In this document: positions 31,623 through 42,287 of the stretch, one piece after another
How positions within the stretch are numbered: the stretch's first letter is position 1
Layout of the letters: every line of letters starts with the position of its first letter
Assembly (NCBI RefSeq): GCF_000815225.1
Contig: NZ_CP010427.1
Location: forward strand, 124,001 to 188,000
From: Allofrancisella guangzhouensis
Lineage (GTDB): Bacteria; Pseudomonadota; Gammaproteobacteria; Francisellales; Francisellaceae
Direction: 5' to 3'
DNA length: 64,000 nt
Notes under the pieces: model-generated
Told to the model about the DNA's origin: nothing
The model's database searches: none
Seen by the model: only the letters and a program-made list of their open reading frames with translations
Position numbers and translations under genes: made by a program

Positions 31623-33092
31623 TTATTCAAACCAAGGAGCTCTTGCTTGCATAATTAAGTCTGTAGCTTTTTGCTCATCAACATTTACAATCTCAAGTAA
31701 CTCATCCACTGATAGCTCCGCTAAATCTTCCATAGTTACTATATTTGCTTTTGCTAACTGCTTAGCTAAATCTTCTTGCATACCTTGCATATTCAAAAGG
31801 TCTTCCGCAGGCTTCTTATTACCTAACACCTGAGATAGTAGAGCTGCCTTAGCTCTTTCTTGCAATTCATTGACTATATCTTCATCAAACCCTTCGATTT
31901 CTAAAAGCTCTTCTTTGTCTAAATATGCCAAATCTTCTAATGTTTCAATTCCTTCTTCTATTAAAACTAATGCAAAATCATGGTCAACATCTAAAACTTC
32001 AACAAACTTCTCTACTATAGATATTTGCTTTTCTTCCTGCTCAGAATCTGAAAGAACATTAATCTTCCAACCGATTAAAGCACTTGCTAGCCTTACATTT
32101 ACACCATTCTTTCCAATAGCTTTAGATAAACTTTCTTGCTTAACGACTATATCCATAGATTTAGTTTCTTCATCAACATTGACCTCTAAAATGTCTTCTG
32201 CAGCAACTGGTGATAAAGAATTAATAGCATATTGAACTATATCTTGATCCCACAATATTACATCTACTTTTTCACCGTTTAACTCACTCATTATAGAGTG
32301 TATTCTAGATCCCCTAACACCCACACAAGCTCCACAAGGGTCTATTCTTTGATCATTGCTTTTTACTGTAACTTTAGCTCTAAAACCTAATTCACGAACT
32401 ACGTTAACTATAGTAATAATTTCTTCTTCGACCTCTGGGACCTCTAGCTTAAATAAAGCTTTTATCATAGTATTACTAGCTCTACTTAACATAATCGTGT
32501 TAGGCTTACCTTCATCATCACAGTCTATATTCTCAACACAAGCTCTAATTTTATCACCAACACGGAACCTTTCTCTTGCTATTAAATCTTTTTTTGGCAA
32601 TATTCCTTCAGCGTTGTTACCCAAATCTATAATTAGCAATTCATACGTAGCTCTTTTAACTTCTCCGTAAACAACATCACCAATCTTATCTTGATAGGTT
32701 CTTGCTGTTCTTTCCCTTTCGAAATTTTTGATTTTTTTCATCAGAATCTGCTTTGCTACAGCTGCTGCTATACGACCAAACTCTTTGACTTCAACACTTT
32801 CTCTGATTATATCACCAGCTACAACATTATAACCTTTCTCTCTAGCGACATCCTCGTATAACTCTTTGGAATAATCTATTAAGTCTTGATCCTCAGAGAC
32901 GATGTGCCATACACGGTCAGCCTTGAACTCGCCTGTTATACGATTAATCTTAACTTCTATATTCATTCTATCATCAAGTTCTTTTTTGATTATCGTTGTT
33001 AAGGCTTCTTCCATAGCTTCAAATAGAAGATCTTTTGAAATATCTTTCTCATTTGCTACCGTTTCTAATACTAATAGTAATTCTTTACTCAT
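31623..33092 (-). CDS. nusA: Transcription termination/antitermination factor NusA
   Basis: 489 residues. N-terminal RNA polymerase-binding domain (about 1-130), S1 domain ([21 protein letters not shown]), two KH domains (with [11 protein letters not shown] and [15 protein letters not shown]), then two C-terminal acidic repeats ([20 protein letters not shown] and a second near 430), as in E. coli. It modulates pausing, termination and rRNA antitermination. It lies 17 bases after rimP. Confidence 0.97.
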   Translation of the reverse strand: MSKELLLVLETVANEKDISKDLLFEAMEEALTTIIKKELDDRMNIEVKINRITGEFKADRVWHIVSEDQDLIDYSKELYEDVAREKGYNVVAGDIIRESVEVKEFGRIAAAVAKQILMKKIKNFERERTARTYQDKIGDVVYGEVKRATYELLIIDLGNNAEGILPKKDLIARERFRVGDKIRACVENIDCDDEGKPNTIMLSRASNTMIKALFKLEVPEVEEEIITIVNVVRELGFRAKVTVKSNDQRIDPCGACVGVRGSRIHSIMSELNGEKVDVILWDQDIVQYAINSLSPVAAEDILEVNVDEETKSMDIVVKQESLSKAIGKNGVNVRLASALIGWKINVLSDSEQEEKQISIVEKFVEVLDVDHDFALVLIEEGIETLEDLAYLDKEELLEIEGFDEDIVNELQERAKAALLSQVLGNKKPAEDLLNMQGMQEDLAKQLAKANIVTMEDLAELSVDELLEIVNVDEQKATDLIMQARAPWFE

Positions 33093-33109
33093 TATTCTTA
33101 CCTCTAAAA

Positions 33110-33559
33110 CTAAAACTCTGGTGAAACTCTTAACTTCTTAAGCTCCTCAAAACCAAAACTTACTTCTTTATCATCATCTAACTTTAAAACTATATTGTTT
33201 CCCTCAACTCTATCTAACATTCCTTTGAATTTCGTTTGAGAATTAACCGGTTCAAAAGCTACAGCTTTTACAGTAAAACCAATTAAAGCTTGTGCCTGAG
33301 AAATATTAAAAATTTGTCTATTCATGCCTGGCGAAGAAACCTCAAGTACATACTTACCAGAAATAGGATCCTCAACGTCAAAAATGGCACTTAACTCTTT
33401 ACTTACTATTTGACAATCATCCACAGATACTCCGTCTTCATGATCAATAAACACTCGCACAATAACCGTGCCACTGCCAACAATCTCTATTCCCCAAAGG
33501 ATATAATCCAAATCTGCAGTTATAGGTTCTACTATTTCATATAGTTTGTCTAATAACAT
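33110..33559 (-). CDS. rimP: Ribosome maturation factor RimP
   Basis: 149 residues from the ATG at 33559, which has GGGA seven bases ahead; the GTG two codons earlier is badly spaced. Motifs include VRVFIDHEDGVSVDDCQIVSK and YVLEVSSPGMNRQIF. RimP acts in 30S assembly. It is first in the rimP-nusA-infB-rbfA transcript, downstream of tRNA-fMet and a hairpin. Confidence 0.93.
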   Translation of the reverse strand: MLLDKLYEIVEPITADLDYILWGIEIVGSGTVIVRVFIDHEDGVSVDDCQIVSKELSAIFDVEDPISGKYVLEVSSPGMNRQIFNISQAQALIGFTVKAVAFEPVNSQTKFKGMLDRVEGNNIVLKLDDDKEVSFGFEELKKLRVSPEF

Positions 33560-33595
33560 ATTCACTTCCCTAATTTTTACTTATCTCCAGATAGC

Positions 33596-33618
33596 AAAAA
33601 GGCCCTTAAAGGGCCTTT
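33596..33618 (-). terminator. Hairpin with U tract between tRNA-fMet and rimP
   Basis: AAAGGCCC (33598-33605) and GGGCCTTT (33611-33618) form an 8-bp stem around a 5-base loop; on the minus strand the right arm runs into a T tract (TTTTT). It stands after the tRNA and before rimP, so it probably lets part of the transcripts end after the tRNA. It is the clearest intrinsic terminator in the window. Confidence 0.75.
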
Positions 33619-33633
33619 ATAAAAAATTCCTAT

Positions 33634-33710
<77 letters not shown>

Positions 33711-33723
33711 TCTATACGAATGT

Positions 33724-33751
33724 ATAATAGCATTATTTTATATTATTTCAA
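33724..33751 (-). promoter_or_regulatory. Predicted promoter of tRNA-fMet and the rimP-nusA-infB-rbfA cluster
   Basis: On the minus strand, TTGAAA (33751-33746) and TATTAT (33729-33724) lie 16 bases apart, with the -10 box 13 bases before the tRNA 5' end. It starts just after the hemE stop. Confidence 0.6.
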
Positions 33752-33759
33752 GCATTTTC

Positions 33760-34797
33760 TTAGCAATTAACACTTCTAATAGCATCAATCATCTCTTTTA
33801 CATGGTCAGGGTCAATATCTGGATATATGCCATGACCTAAATTAACGATATAATTATTAACCCTATCTGATTGAATAAAATTCATATGTTGCTTCACTAT
33901 TTTTCGGATACTTTCTTTATCTGCATATAAAAATGCTGGATCAAAATTACCTTGTAGAACTTTACCATTACCTATTCTATGGCGAGCCTGCTCAATAGTT
34001 ACGCTCCAATCAATACCAATCCCATCACAAGATAAGTTTTCATATTCGCCAAAAAAGTTTGAACCACCTTTCGTAAAAAACACTATTGGTATTGACGGCG
34101 CCGCCTGTTTGACATTTTTAGCTATGTATTGCATATAGTCTAAAGAAAAATTTTTATATTGAGCTAGTGGTAAAATACCTCCCCAAGTATCAAATATCAT
34201 TAAAGAATCTGCCCCTGATTTTATCTGCTCTAACAAATAAATAACTATAACGTCTGCTAATTTTTGTAGCAACTGGTGCATCAGTTGTGGATTTGCATAC
34301 ATCATTTTTCGTAATTTATTAAATTGTTTGGAACCTTTACCCTCTATCATATATGCAGCTAATGTCCATGGACTACCTGTAAAACCTATCAAAGGAACAT
34401 TTATCGCAGACTTAGTTGTTCTAACAGCATTATAAACATACTGTAGCTTACTTGCGCTCTCATCAGTATCCAACAATTTATTTAGATCTCCATTAGTCAC
34501 TATAGGGTTTGGAAAAATAGGACCTTCTCCTTTTATAAACTCCAAATCTAATCCCATAGCTTCTGGGATAGTTAATATATCGGAAAAAACTATAGCTGCA
34601 TCTAAATCATACCTTCTAAGAGGTTGTAAAGCCACCTCACAGCATGCCTCTGGATTGCGACACATATCCATAAAATCCACAAACTTTGATCTAACTTCTC
34701 TATACTCTGGCAAATATCTACCAGCTTGACGCATTATCCAAACAGGCGGTCTGTCTAGTTTTTCTTTACCAAAGGCATTTAAAAATAATCTTCTCAT
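33760..34797 (-). CDS. hemE: Uroporphyrinogen decarboxylase
   Basis: 345 residues. Converts uroporphyrinogen III to coproporphyrinogen III in heme synthesis. The family signature [20 protein letters not shown] is at about 17-36, and [20 protein letters not shown] lies near 130-150. Heme made by this route serves the cyo oxidase and succinate dehydrogenase encoded in the same window. It follows comM by 12 bases and is probably cotranscribed with it. Confidence 0.97.
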   Translation of the reverse strand: MRRLFLNAFGKEKLDRPPVWIMRQAGRYLPEYREVRSKFVDFMDMCRNPEACCEVALQPLRRYDLDAAIVFSDILTIPEAMGLDLEFIKGEGPIFPNPIVTNGDLNKLLDTDESASKLQYVYNAVRTTKSAINVPLIGFTGSPWTLAAYMIEGKGSKQFNKLRKMMYANPQLMHQLLQKLADVIVIYLLEQIKSGADSLMIFDTWGGILPLAQYKNFSLDYMQYIAKNVKQAAPSIPIVFFTKGGSNFFGEYENLSCDGIGIDWSVTIEQARHRIGNGKVLQGNFDPAFLYADKESIRKIVKQHMNFIQSDRVNNYIVNLGHGIYPDIDPDHVKEMIDAIRSVNC

Positions 34798-34809
34798 ATT
34801 AAATAAAAC

Positions 34810-36321
34810 CTACTTTATAAACTTATCCATCTTTCTATAACTTATAGCTTCTTGAATCGATTTTTTATCAACGCTTTCATTACCATTAAGATCAGCTATA
34901 GTTCTAGCTACTTTAAGTATCTTATAATATCCTCTTGCTGATAACCCAAGCTTTTCTATCGCTAATTCAAGCATTTTTTTACTTTCTTCATCAAGCAAAC
35001 AAACTTTATCAAGCTCTTTACTACTTAGCATCCCATTAATTGTGTTCTGGCGCAATATTTGTAATTGTCGTGCCTTTTCAACTCTAGCTCTAACTAAACT
35101 ACTTTTTTCACCCATAAGTTTCTGATTAGTAAGATCCTCTTTAGATAACTCTAAAACTTCTACATGTAGATCTATCCTATCTAGCAATGGTCCTGATAAC
35201 TTACTTTGGTATCTACGTATTGTTTGTATAGAATCTGTACATTCCTTAGATTGAGCGCCTAAATACCCACAGGGACAAGGATTCATAGCAGCAATTAGTT
35301 GAAAATTTGCTGGATACTCTACTTGGCATCTAGCACGGGAAATATTCACAACCCCAATTTCTAAAGGCTCTCGTAAAACTTCTAAAACTTTACGGTCAAA
35401 CTCAGGCAACTCATCTAGAAATAACACTCCGTTATGAGCTAAAGAAATTTCTCCTGGCATAGGGTTACTACCACCCCCAACCAAAGATACTCCAGAAGAA
35501 GTATGGTGAGGGTGTCTAAAAGGTCTTTTGTAAAAACTCTCTGCTATATTAGACTCTCCCTTTATTGAGGCTATCATCGCTGATGAAAGAGCTTCACGTT
35601 TATCTAATGGTGGTAAAATTGAGTTTAACCTACTAGCTAACATTGTTTTCCCTGTTCCTGGGGGACCTACTAGAAGGATATTATGCCCACCAGCTGCTGC
35701 TATTTCTAGAGCTCTTTTAGCTTGATACTGACCTTTCACATCCTCTAAATCTTGATAAAGCCTATCAAAGTTGATATCTACATTAGGCTCTACTTTTGAC
35801 TTCTTAATCTTACCTGATAAAAAATCCACAACCTCTTTTAGACTAACAAAACTATAAGCGTCAACTCCTTCAACCAAACCTATTTCTTTTTCGTTTTGAA
35901 CTGGTAAAATGAGGTTTTTTGTAGATTGCACACATTTAATAGCCATTGGTATAGCACTAGATATTCTTCTAAGCTCGCCACTTAACGATAACTCTCCAGC
36001 AAACTCAAAATCTTCAACATCCTTAATAATATCTATTTGCCCTGAGGCGTATAACACACCTAAAGCTATCGGTAAATCAAACCTACCACTACTTTTAGGT
36101 AGATCAGCAGGAGCTAGATTAATTGTAATGCGCTTGTTAGGGAAGTTAAAACCTGAATTTATAATAGCGCTACGAACTCTATCTTTACTTTCTTTAACAG
36201 CTGTTTCTGGCAAACCTACAATAGATAAACTTGGTAAACCATTTGATAAATGGACTTCTATAGAAACCGATGGAGCCTCTATCCCAAGCTGAGCTCTACT
36301 TCTTAGTACTGCTAAAGACAT
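34810..36321 (-). CDS. comM: ComM/YifB family AAA+ helicase (Mg-chelatase-like)
   Basis: 503 residues. An N-terminal Lon-protease-like fold (SVEVHLSNGLPSLSIVGLPETAV region), then AAA+ with Walker A GPPGTGKT near 218-225, Walker B VLFLDELPEF and a small cysteine cluster (AMNPCPCGYLG). ComM is a branch-migration helicase that helps recombination of DNA taken up in natural transformation. It lies two bases after the ubiK stop. Confidence 0.94.
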   Translation of the reverse strand: MSLAVLRSRAQLGIEAPSVSIEVHLSNGLPSLSIVGLPETAVKESKDRVRSAIINSGFNFPNKRITINLAPADLPKSSGRFDLPIALGVLYASGQIDIIKDVEDFEFAGELSLSGELRRISSAIPMAIKCVQSTKNLILPVQNEKEIGLVEGVDAYSFVSLKEVVDFLSGKIKKSKVEPNVDINFDRLYQDLEDVKGQYQAKRALEIAAAGGHNILLVGPPGTGKTMLASRLNSILPPLDKREALSSAMIASIKGESNIAESFYKRPFRHPHHTSSGVSLVGGGSNPMPGEISLAHNGVLFLDELPEFDRKVLEVLREPLEIGVVNISRARCQVEYPANFQLIAAMNPCPCGYLGAQSKECTDSIQTIRRYQSKLSGPLLDRIDLHVEVLELSKEDLTNQKLMGEKSSLVRARVEKARQLQILRQNTINGMLSSKELDKVCLLDEESKKMLELAIEKLGLSARGYYKILKVARTIADLNGNESVDKKSIQEAISYRKMDKFIK

Positions 36322-36323
36322 AG

Positions 36324-36518
36324 CTATTTATTCTCTGCTAACAGCTGGTCTAGCCTAGCCTCTATACTTTCAAGTTTTTGGCGAGTTTTTAAAAGTATTT
36401 TCTTTTGCACTTCAAACTCTTCTCTACTAACTATATCAAGTTTTTTAAGACTTTTTTTCAAAATGCTTTCTTTTGAGTTTTTTAAAATATCATTTATAGG
36501 ATTAAGAACTTCTTTCAT
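36324..36518 (-). CDS. ubiK: Ubiquinone biosynthesis accessory factor UbiK (YqiC/BMFP)
   Basis: A 64-residue protein: amphipathic N-terminus followed by a C-terminal coiled coil. The family pattern is DIVSREEFEVQKKILLKTRQKLESIEARL. UbiK forms trimers and supports the soluble ubiquinone biosynthesis complex. Ubiquinone is the shared substrate of the sdh and cyo enzymes encoded further on. It is first in a ubiK-comM-hemE run. Confidence 0.88.
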   Translation of the reverse strand: MKEVLNPINDILKNSKESILKKSLKKLDIVSREEFEVQKKILLKTRQKLESIEARLDQLLAENK

Positions 36519-36750
36519 AGATAAATTTAAATCTTTATTTGCTATTACTAAAAGTATAAATTCTATAATCTAAATAGGCAACTAAAGATTAAATCTTATA
36601 CATATTTAAAAGGTATTCTTTGGAGTATATCCTCAAAGTTTGAGATTAATTAAGAGAAAGTTTCGTGTTTATCTTATTAGTTAAATGTTATAGAAATATG
36701 AATTAAATTTTGATAAAATATAATTATACACATTAAATTTTTAAGAAAAT

Positions 36751-37167
36751 ATGAGTTTCTTTGGTAGATTAGTACATATGATTGGGTTTGAAGCAATTGG
36801 TATAATTGTCTTTACACCTATTACGATGTTTATTTTAAACGAAAACATTTTGAGTATGGGTATACTAGTTGTTATTATATCGGTTACAGCTATGGCATGG
36901 AATTTCATATATAACTATCTTTTTGACTTAATAGAAATTTATTTAGGCGGACATAGATCAAAAAGATATTTCAATATCAGAATGTTGCATACTATTTTAT
37001 TTGAAGCTGGACTACTAATTATAACAATCCCATTTATAGCATACTGGTTAGAAATAAGCCTAATGGAAGCATTAATAGTGGATATTGGGTTTGTCATTTT
37101 TTATGTGTTTTATGCTTTAGCGTATAATTACACATTTGACAAAGTTTATTTTGGATTAACTAAATAA
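36751..37167 (+). CDS. PACE family multidrug efflux transporter
   Basis: 138 residues, four predicted membrane helices formed by two tandem BTP (bacterial transmembrane pair) units. Unit one shows RLVHMIGFE (6-14) and WNFIYNYLFD (50-59); unit two shows RMLHTILFE (77-85) and YALAYNYTFD (120-129). Glu14 fits the conserved proton-coupling acid of the PACE family. Known members (AceI type) export chlorhexidine, acriflavine or short-chain diamines. It stands alone between ubiK and convergent cyoE. Confidence 0.88.
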   Translation: MSFFGRLVHMIGFEAIGIIVFTPITMFILNENILSMGILVVIISVTAMAWNFIYNYLFDLIEIYLGGHRSKRYFNIRMLHTILFEAGLLIITIPFIAYWLEISLMEALIVDIGFVIFYVFYALAYNYTFDKVYFGLTK

Positions 37168-37214
37168 AATAGCATATCATTATTCTTAATCTACCGGTAA
37201 TCTTAAACTTAAGC

Positions 37215-38063
37215 CTAGCCTATTGATAAACAAATTACAGTAATAACAATAATTGACCACTTAAAAACTATTTTTGCAAAATCACGATCATTATCTACAT
37301 AAAATGATTTAATAGATCTATAAAGCCAAAATGTAGCTATTAACTCACAAATTATCAAAGAATAAATATCTGCCGTACCTAAAAGATAAGGCAGACTACA
37401 AGAAACTATGAATAAAAACATATATACTAGCATTATTTTTTTTGTATAATCCAGTCCTCTAACTATAGGCAGTAACGGGACCTCTATTTTTTTATAGTCT
37501 TTAATATATAATATTGCTATAGCATAAGAATGTGGAATTTGCCAAAAGAACAATATTAAAAACAATGCAAAAGCATTTAGGTCTAGATTATTTACCACAG
37601 CTGTATACCCAGCAACTGGAGGAATAGCACCCGAAATACCCCCCAATAAAGTAGCATGTACAGTAAAACGTTTAGATACCGTATATACTCCAACATAAAC
37701 CATAAAACCAATTATAATAATCAATAACGTTAGAGGGTTAACTAATACATACAAAACTAAACTACTTAATAGAAATAATACTGCTCCGAAAACCATTGCA
37801 GATAAAAGGCTTATATCATTTGTAACTAAAGCTCTGTTCTGGGTTCTTTGCATCTTTGCGTCAATATCATGATCAAAACAGTTATTGAAAACACACCCTG
37901 AACCTATCATCAAGGCCGTACCGATAATAGCATAAAGATATAAATCTAAATAATTAAAACCTATCTGGCGGTTTGTAGCTAACAAAAAACCGCCTGTAAA
38001 TGTAATCAAATTACCAAAAATAATTCCCGGCTTAGTTAATTGAAAATATTTTTTAAAAGACAT
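37215..38063 (-). CDS. cyoE: Protoheme IX farnesyltransferase
   Basis: 282 residues, about nine membrane helices. It makes heme O for the bo3 oxidase. The prenyl diphosphate-binding motif is NNCFDHDIDAKMQRTQNR (about 60-77). Last gene of the cyo operon, 16 bases after cyoD. Confidence 0.95.
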   Translation of the reverse strand: MSFKKYFQLTKPGIIFGNLITFTGGFLLATNRQIGFNYLDLYLYAIIGTALMIGSGCVFNNCFDHDIDAKMQRTQNRALVTNDISLLSAMVFGAVLFLLSSLVLYVLVNPLTLLIIIIGFMVYVGVYTVSKRFTVHATLLGGISGAIPPVAGYTAVVNNLDLNAFALFLILFFWQIPHSYAIAILYIKDYKKIEVPLLPIVRGLDYTKKIMLVYMFLFIVSCSLPYLLGTADIYSLIICELIATFWLYRSIKSFYVDNDRDFAKIVFKWSIIVITVICLSIG

Positions 38064-38079
38064 AATTAAGAATCAAAAG

Positions 38080-38412
38080 TTACATCATCATATCATAAAG
38101 ATCAAACATGATCCAGATAGTACCTGCAACCACGATAAATACTACTATTAATGCAAATATAGCACTTATTAAGTTCCAACGTGCTTTTGAATCTGTATTT
38201 AAATGTAAGAAAAATACCAACTGAACAAAAAGTTGTATTAATGCTAGTATAGCAACAGATACACATAAAGCTCCAGGTGATAGTAACTTAAAACCTACTA
38301 ATACAAAAGCTATAGTAGTAATTATTATCGATAATACAAACCCTTGTATATAACTTTTATGAGTACCATATGCTGCACCTGTTTCATGATCATATAAGTG
38401 TTCTTTAGCCAT
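38080..38412 (-). CDS. cyoD: Cytochrome bo3 quinol oxidase subunit IV
   Basis: 110 residues with three membrane helices. The conserved patch is LFVQLVFFLHLNTDSKARWN. It has a structural or assembly role in the oxidase and follows cyoC by one base. Confidence 0.93.
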   Translation of the reverse strand: MAKEHLYDHETGAAYGTHKSYIQGFVLSIIITTIAFVLVGFKLLSPGALCVSVAILALIQLFVQLVFFLHLNTDSKARWNLISAIFALIVVFIVVAGTIWIMFDLYDMMM

Positions 38413-38413
38413 A

Positions 38414-39025
38414 TTATATTGCTCCTAACAAATAAACTACTGAGAATACAAATATCCATACGATATCTAAGAAATGCCAAAATAAGCCTAAATAAGTAAG
38501 CTTTGTTTTTGCCATTGGAGTCATACCATGCTTTTTAAGTTGCATAATCATACTGACTATCCATATAAGGCCCATAGACACATGTAAACCATGTGTACCT
38601 ACCAATGTAAAGAAAGATGATAAAAATGCATTACTTGACCAAGTATGACCTTCCATAGCTAACTCATAGAATTCATGGATTTCCATAAGTATAAAGCCCA
38701 AACCTAAAAAGAAAGTAACCCATAACCATTTTGTAACATTTCTAATGTTATCAGAGTTACGTGATAGCATAGCTAAACCAAAAGTAAAGCTACTAACTAA
38801 TAAAAGCATAGTTTCTACAAATACATATGGTAAGCTAAATAATTCTTGAGCACCAGCTCCACCAAATGTATTTTTATGAAAAACTGCGTAAACAGCAAAC
38901 AGTGTCGCAAAAAGAACACAGTCGCTCATAATATAAATCCAAAAACCAAATACGTTTTTAGAACCATCAAAGTGATGATGATGCTCACCTTGATGATGAT
39001 TATTATCTACAGTTGTTGCACTCAT
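38414..39025 (-). CDS. cyoC: Cytochrome bo3 quinol oxidase subunit III
   Basis: 203 residues with five membrane helices and a His-rich N-terminal tail (HHQGEHHHH). Typical motifs are FGFWIYIMSDCVLFATLFAVY and THGLHVSMGLIWI. Its ATG overlaps the cyoB stop (TAATG). Confidence 0.95.
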   Translation of the reverse strand: MSATTVDNNHHQGEHHHHFDGSKNVFGFWIYIMSDCVLFATLFAVYAVFHKNTFGGAGAQELFSLPYVFVETMLLLVSSFTFGLAMLSRNSDNIRNVTKWLWVTFFLGLGFILMEIHEFYELAMEGHTWSSNAFLSSFFTLVGTHGLHVSMGLIWIVSMIMQLKKHGMTPMAKTKLTYLGLFWHFLDIVWIFVFSVVYLLGAI

Positions 39026-41052
39026 TATATCACTCCTTGTGACTTGCTATATTCATTCTCTACTTTTTCAACTTCATCTGCTTTAACGTAATAATCAATA
39101 TCATAATCAAAAGATCTATATAGTACTGTACCTATAATTCCTACTACGCCAACTACTACAAGCCACCAGATATGCCACACCGCAGCAAAACCAAAGATAA
39201 AACTAAATGCTCCTATAACAAAACCTATAGCTGTATTTCTTGGCATATGAATATCTTCGTATTGCTTATCCTTTCCTTTCGATTCATTTTGAATGTCTAA
39301 GCCTTTCTGTTTTTGATTCCAGAAAGCATCTCTTTCTGACACTACTGGATCATGTGCAAAGTTATAAAATGGTACTGGAGATGGTATAGCCCACTCTAAA
39401 GTACGACCTGTATCCCAAGCATCACCAGTAACACGATTACTATCTCTATTACGTACACTTACTATAATCTGTAAAACTTGAAAAAATACACCTAAAGCTA
39501 TAATCATTGCCCCAAACCAAGCTACTATTAATAGCGACTGGTAACCAGTTGATGCATCATAATGATAAAGTCTTCTAGTCATACCCATAGTACCTAATAC
39601 ATATAAAGGCATAAATGCTACGAAGAAACCGATCAACCAACACCAGAATGCATATTTACCTAAACGCTCATTTAACTTAAAGCCAAATATTTTAGGGAAC
39701 CAGTAAGTAAGCCCAGCGAAAGCACCAAACACTACGCCTCCAATAATAACATTATGGAAGTGTGCTATTAGGAACACACTATTATGCATTTGGAAATCAA
39801 CACCCGGTACAGATAACAATACACCTGTCATGCCACCTATTGAGAAAGTCACTATAAAGCCAACTAACCATAACATAGGAGTGGTAAATGTTATACGTCC
39901 TTTGTACATCGTAAACAACCAGTTAAATATTTTAACCCCCGTTGGGATAGCAATAATCATAGTCATTATACCAAAGAAAGCATTAACGTTAGCACTTGCT
40001 CCCATTGTAAAGAAGTGATGCAACCATACAGTAAATGATAAAATAGTAATAACGATACTTGCCCATACCATCGTCACATAACCAAACAATGGTTTTTTAC
40101 AGAAAGTAGCTACAACCTCTGAATACACACCAAACATAGGTAGTACTAAAATATAAACTTCTGGATGACCCCATATCCATATTAAATTGACGTACATCAT
40201 TTGATCTCCACCACCAGAGACTGTGAAGAAATGTGTACCAAAATATCTATCTAAAGTTAACAATCCTAAAGTTACTGTTAATACAGGGAAAGCTGCTATA
40301 ACAAGTATAACTGAACACAATGAAGTCCAAGTAAAAATAGGCATCTTCATCAAGGTCATACCTTTACAACGCATTTTAATAATCGTCACAAAGAAATTGA
40401 TACCTGTCATCAAAGATCCAATACCAGATATTTGCAGACCCCAGATATAGTAATCCGTACCCACAGTAGGACTATAAGTTATATCTGAAAAAGGAGGATA
40501 CGCAAGCCAACCAGCATGGGCAAAATCACCAACAAGCAGTGAAATATTAATAAGCATCGCCCCAACAACAAAAAGCCAGAAGCTTAAAGAGTTCATATAA
40601 GGGAAAGCAACGTCTCTAGCACCAATTTGCAGAGGTATAACCCAGTTCATCAACCCAAATATAAGTGGCATCGCAACAAAGAAAATCATGATAACACCAT
40701 GAGCAGTAAAGATCTGATCAAAGTGTTCTGGTATCAAATAGCCAGTATTGTCACCTGCTGCTAAAGCCTGCTGAGTTCTCATCATAGCAGCATCAACAAA
40801 GCCTCTAAACAACATGACTAATGCCACTATTATATACATTGTTCCTATTTTTTTATGATCGACAGTAGTAAACCACTCTCTCCATAAGTAACCCCATTTC
40901 TTAAAATACGTTATCCCACCTAAGACTGCCACACCTGAGATCACAATAAATATGAACATTCCCAATATTATCATCTGCTGACTAATTGGTTCATACAGAT
41001 ATGGAAAAACCAAATGTGGATTACTCAGCTTCCCAATCAATGCTTCTAGCAT
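39025..41052 (-). CDS. cyoB: Cytochrome bo3 quinol oxidase subunit I
   Basis: 675-residue heme-copper oxidase core with fifteen membrane helices. It carries the quinol-site residues Arg83, Asp87 and His118 ([14 protein letters not shown] and TAHG), corresponding to E. coli Arg71, Asp75 and His98. The binuclear-site segment [17 protein letters not shown] contains the His-Tyr pair, and [17 protein letters not shown] the later heme ligands. It reduces oxygen while pumping protons. Confidence 0.98.
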   Translation of the reverse strand: MLEALIGKLSNPHLVFPYLYEPISQQMIILGMFIFIVISGVAVLGGITYFKKWGYLWREWFTTVDHKKIGTMYIIVALVMLFRGFVDAAMMRTQQALAAGDNTGYLIPEHFDQIFTAHGVIMIFFVAMPLIFGLMNWVIPLQIGARDVAFPYMNSLSFWLFVVGAMLINISLLVGDFAHAGWLAYPPFSDITYSPTVGTDYYIWGLQISGIGSLMTGINFFVTIIKMRCKGMTLMKMPIFTWTSLCSVILVIAAFPVLTVTLGLLTLDRYFGTHFFTVSGGGDQMMYVNLIWIWGHPEVYILVLPMFGVYSEVVATFCKKPLFGYVTMVWASIVITILSFTVWLHHFFTMGASANVNAFFGIMTMIIAIPTGVKIFNWLFTMYKGRITFTTPMLWLVGFIVTFSIGGMTGVLLSVPGVDFQMHNSVFLIAHFHNVIIGGVVFGAFAGLTYWFPKIFGFKLNERLGKYAFWCWLIGFFVAFMPLYVLGTMGMTRRLYHYDASTGYQSLLIVAWFGAMIIALGVFFQVLQIIVSVRNRDSNRVTGDAWDTGRTLEWAIPSPVPFYNFAHDPVVSERDAFWNQKQKGLDIQNESKGKDKQYEDIHMPRNTAIGFVIGAFSFIFGFAAVWHIWWLVVVGVVGIIGTVLYRSFDYDIDYYVKADEVEKVENEYSKSQGVI

Positions 41053-41082
41053 ACTCGTCTCCTATTTACATACTACTTATTA

Positions 41083-41979
41083 TTAATGCGACATACTATG
41101 GTGCATATGCATATGATCCATATCACCAGGTTTGTAGTTTGGCATCATATAAGACATAACGATATCATTAAATAAGTTACCATCAACATGTGAATAGTAA
41201 GTCACTGGGTCATCTATAGATTGCTTAACTAGATTTTCCCAGAAATAATCCCATGTTAATGACTTATGCTTACCATTTTTAACTTCTTTAACCCACTTAT
41301 CAAAACTGTCCTGATCTGTTACTTTTGTGTAAAACTGCATTTCAGCAAAACCTTTACCTGTGTAATTAGCAGAGAATCCACGGTATTTACCATCATGCGT
41401 TGCAAGAATATGCAACTGAGTAGTCATACCAGTCATAGCATATATCTGACTACCTAACTCTGGGATAAAAAAGGAGTTCATAGGTGCGGCTGAAGTAATC
41501 TTAAAGTTAACAGGACGGTCCTTTGGAATTTCGATATAATTAACTGTAGCAATATCATACTGAGGATATATAAACATCCATTTCCAATCCAAAGCTACAA
41601 CTTCTATGTTGACAGGCTCTTTATCTGACTCTAAAGGTTTATATTGACTAAGCGAGTGTGTAGTTTTCCACGTAACGATTGCTAATATTAGGATTATTAT
41701 AAAAGGGATACCCCAACAGATAATTTCAAGAAGGTTATTGTGACACCAATTTGGACGGTATTCAGCATTTGTTCCTTCACGATATCTCCAGGCAAACCAA
41801 AGAGTCAAAACGATAACCGGCACAACCACGATAAGCATAAGAACTACTGCAAATATAAGCAGTTTTTTCTCTTGCAGCGTGATTACTCCCATTGGGTTCC
41901 ATATTCCACCCTCACAACCCGATAAAGTCAACACCCCTAATATGCTAAACAATATGATTAAACATTTTCTCCAGTTCAT
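41083..41979 (-). CDS. cyoA: Cytochrome bo3 quinol oxidase subunit II
   Basis: 298-residue lipoprotein: signal peptide ending in the lipobox LSGC (Cys22), two membrane helices and a periplasmic cupredoxin-like domain. The CuA ligand cysteines of cytochrome c oxidases are missing in the segment SAAPMNSFFIPELGSQIYAM, as expected for a quinol oxidase. The C-terminus is His-rich (HMHMHHSMSH). First gene of cyoABCDE; TGAGGA lies about 11 bases upstream of the start. Confidence 0.96.
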   Translation of the reverse strand: MNWRKCLIILFSILGVLTLSGCEGGIWNPMGVITLQEKKLLIFAVVLMLIVVVPVIVLTLWFAWRYREGTNAEYRPNWCHNNLLEIICWGIPFIIILILAIVTWKTTHSLSQYKPLESDKEPVNIEVVALDWKWMFIYPQYDIATVNYIEIPKDRPVNFKITSAAPMNSFFIPELGSQIYAMTGMTTQLHILATHDGKYRGFSANYTGKGFAEMQFYTKVTDQDSFDKWVKEVKNGKHKSLTWDYFWENLVKQSIDDPVTYYSHVDGNLFNDIVMSYMMPNYKPGDMDHMHMHHSMSH

Positions 41980-42063
41980 AGCAAATATATTCCTCAGTCA
42001 AATTAAAATATTAAGTTATTTAACTCACATTATATCAAGAGTACTCATTATATAATACATGCT

Positions 42064-42089
42064 AAAAAAAAAATAGCCTCATATGGGGG
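42064..42089 (-). terminator. Possible terminator after tRNA-Leu
   Basis: On the minus strand a short weak stem (CCCCC against GAGG, with one G-U pair) is followed, after CTA, by ten Ts (complement of 42064-42073). It stands between tRNA-Leu and cyoA, a sensible place to end the glmM-tpiA-secG transcript. The stem is poor, so the call is tentative. Confidence 0.35.
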
Positions 42090-42171
42090 TTTATAGCTTC
42101 GACTAATAACTAAGTTTATATCTGAATTACGGTCCGATCTCAACAAACCTACCCAAAGCATATTTATAGCA

Positions 42172-42258
42172 TGGTGCACCGAGTGGGATTTGAACCCACA
42201 CGTCTTTAAAGACACCACCCCCTCAAGATGGCGTGTCTACCAATTCCACCACCGGTGC
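42172..42258 (-). tRNA. leuU: tRNA-Leu (anticodon GAG)
   Basis: A class II tRNA with a long variable arm (GGTGTCTTTAAAGAC region). Acceptor GCACCGG pairs with TCGGTGC, discriminator A and CCA are encoded, and the loop TTGAGGG holds anticodon GAG. In E. coli the GAG leucine tRNA (leuU) is likewise directly downstream of secG, so the linkage is conserved. Confidence 0.95.
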
Positions 42259-42287
42259 AATAGATATTTTCTTAATTACTTATACTT

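Noticed and set aside
31586-31630. Longer infB start overlapping the nusA end
   Set aside because: No ribosome site for it, whereas the ATG at 31585 has AGGAG at good spacing and the canonical IF-2 N-terminus.
42061-42077. GCTA...TAGC repeat around an A10 tract as an operator
   Set aside because: Arms of four bases are expected by chance in AT-rich sequence; the T run on the other strand is better explained as a weak terminator.
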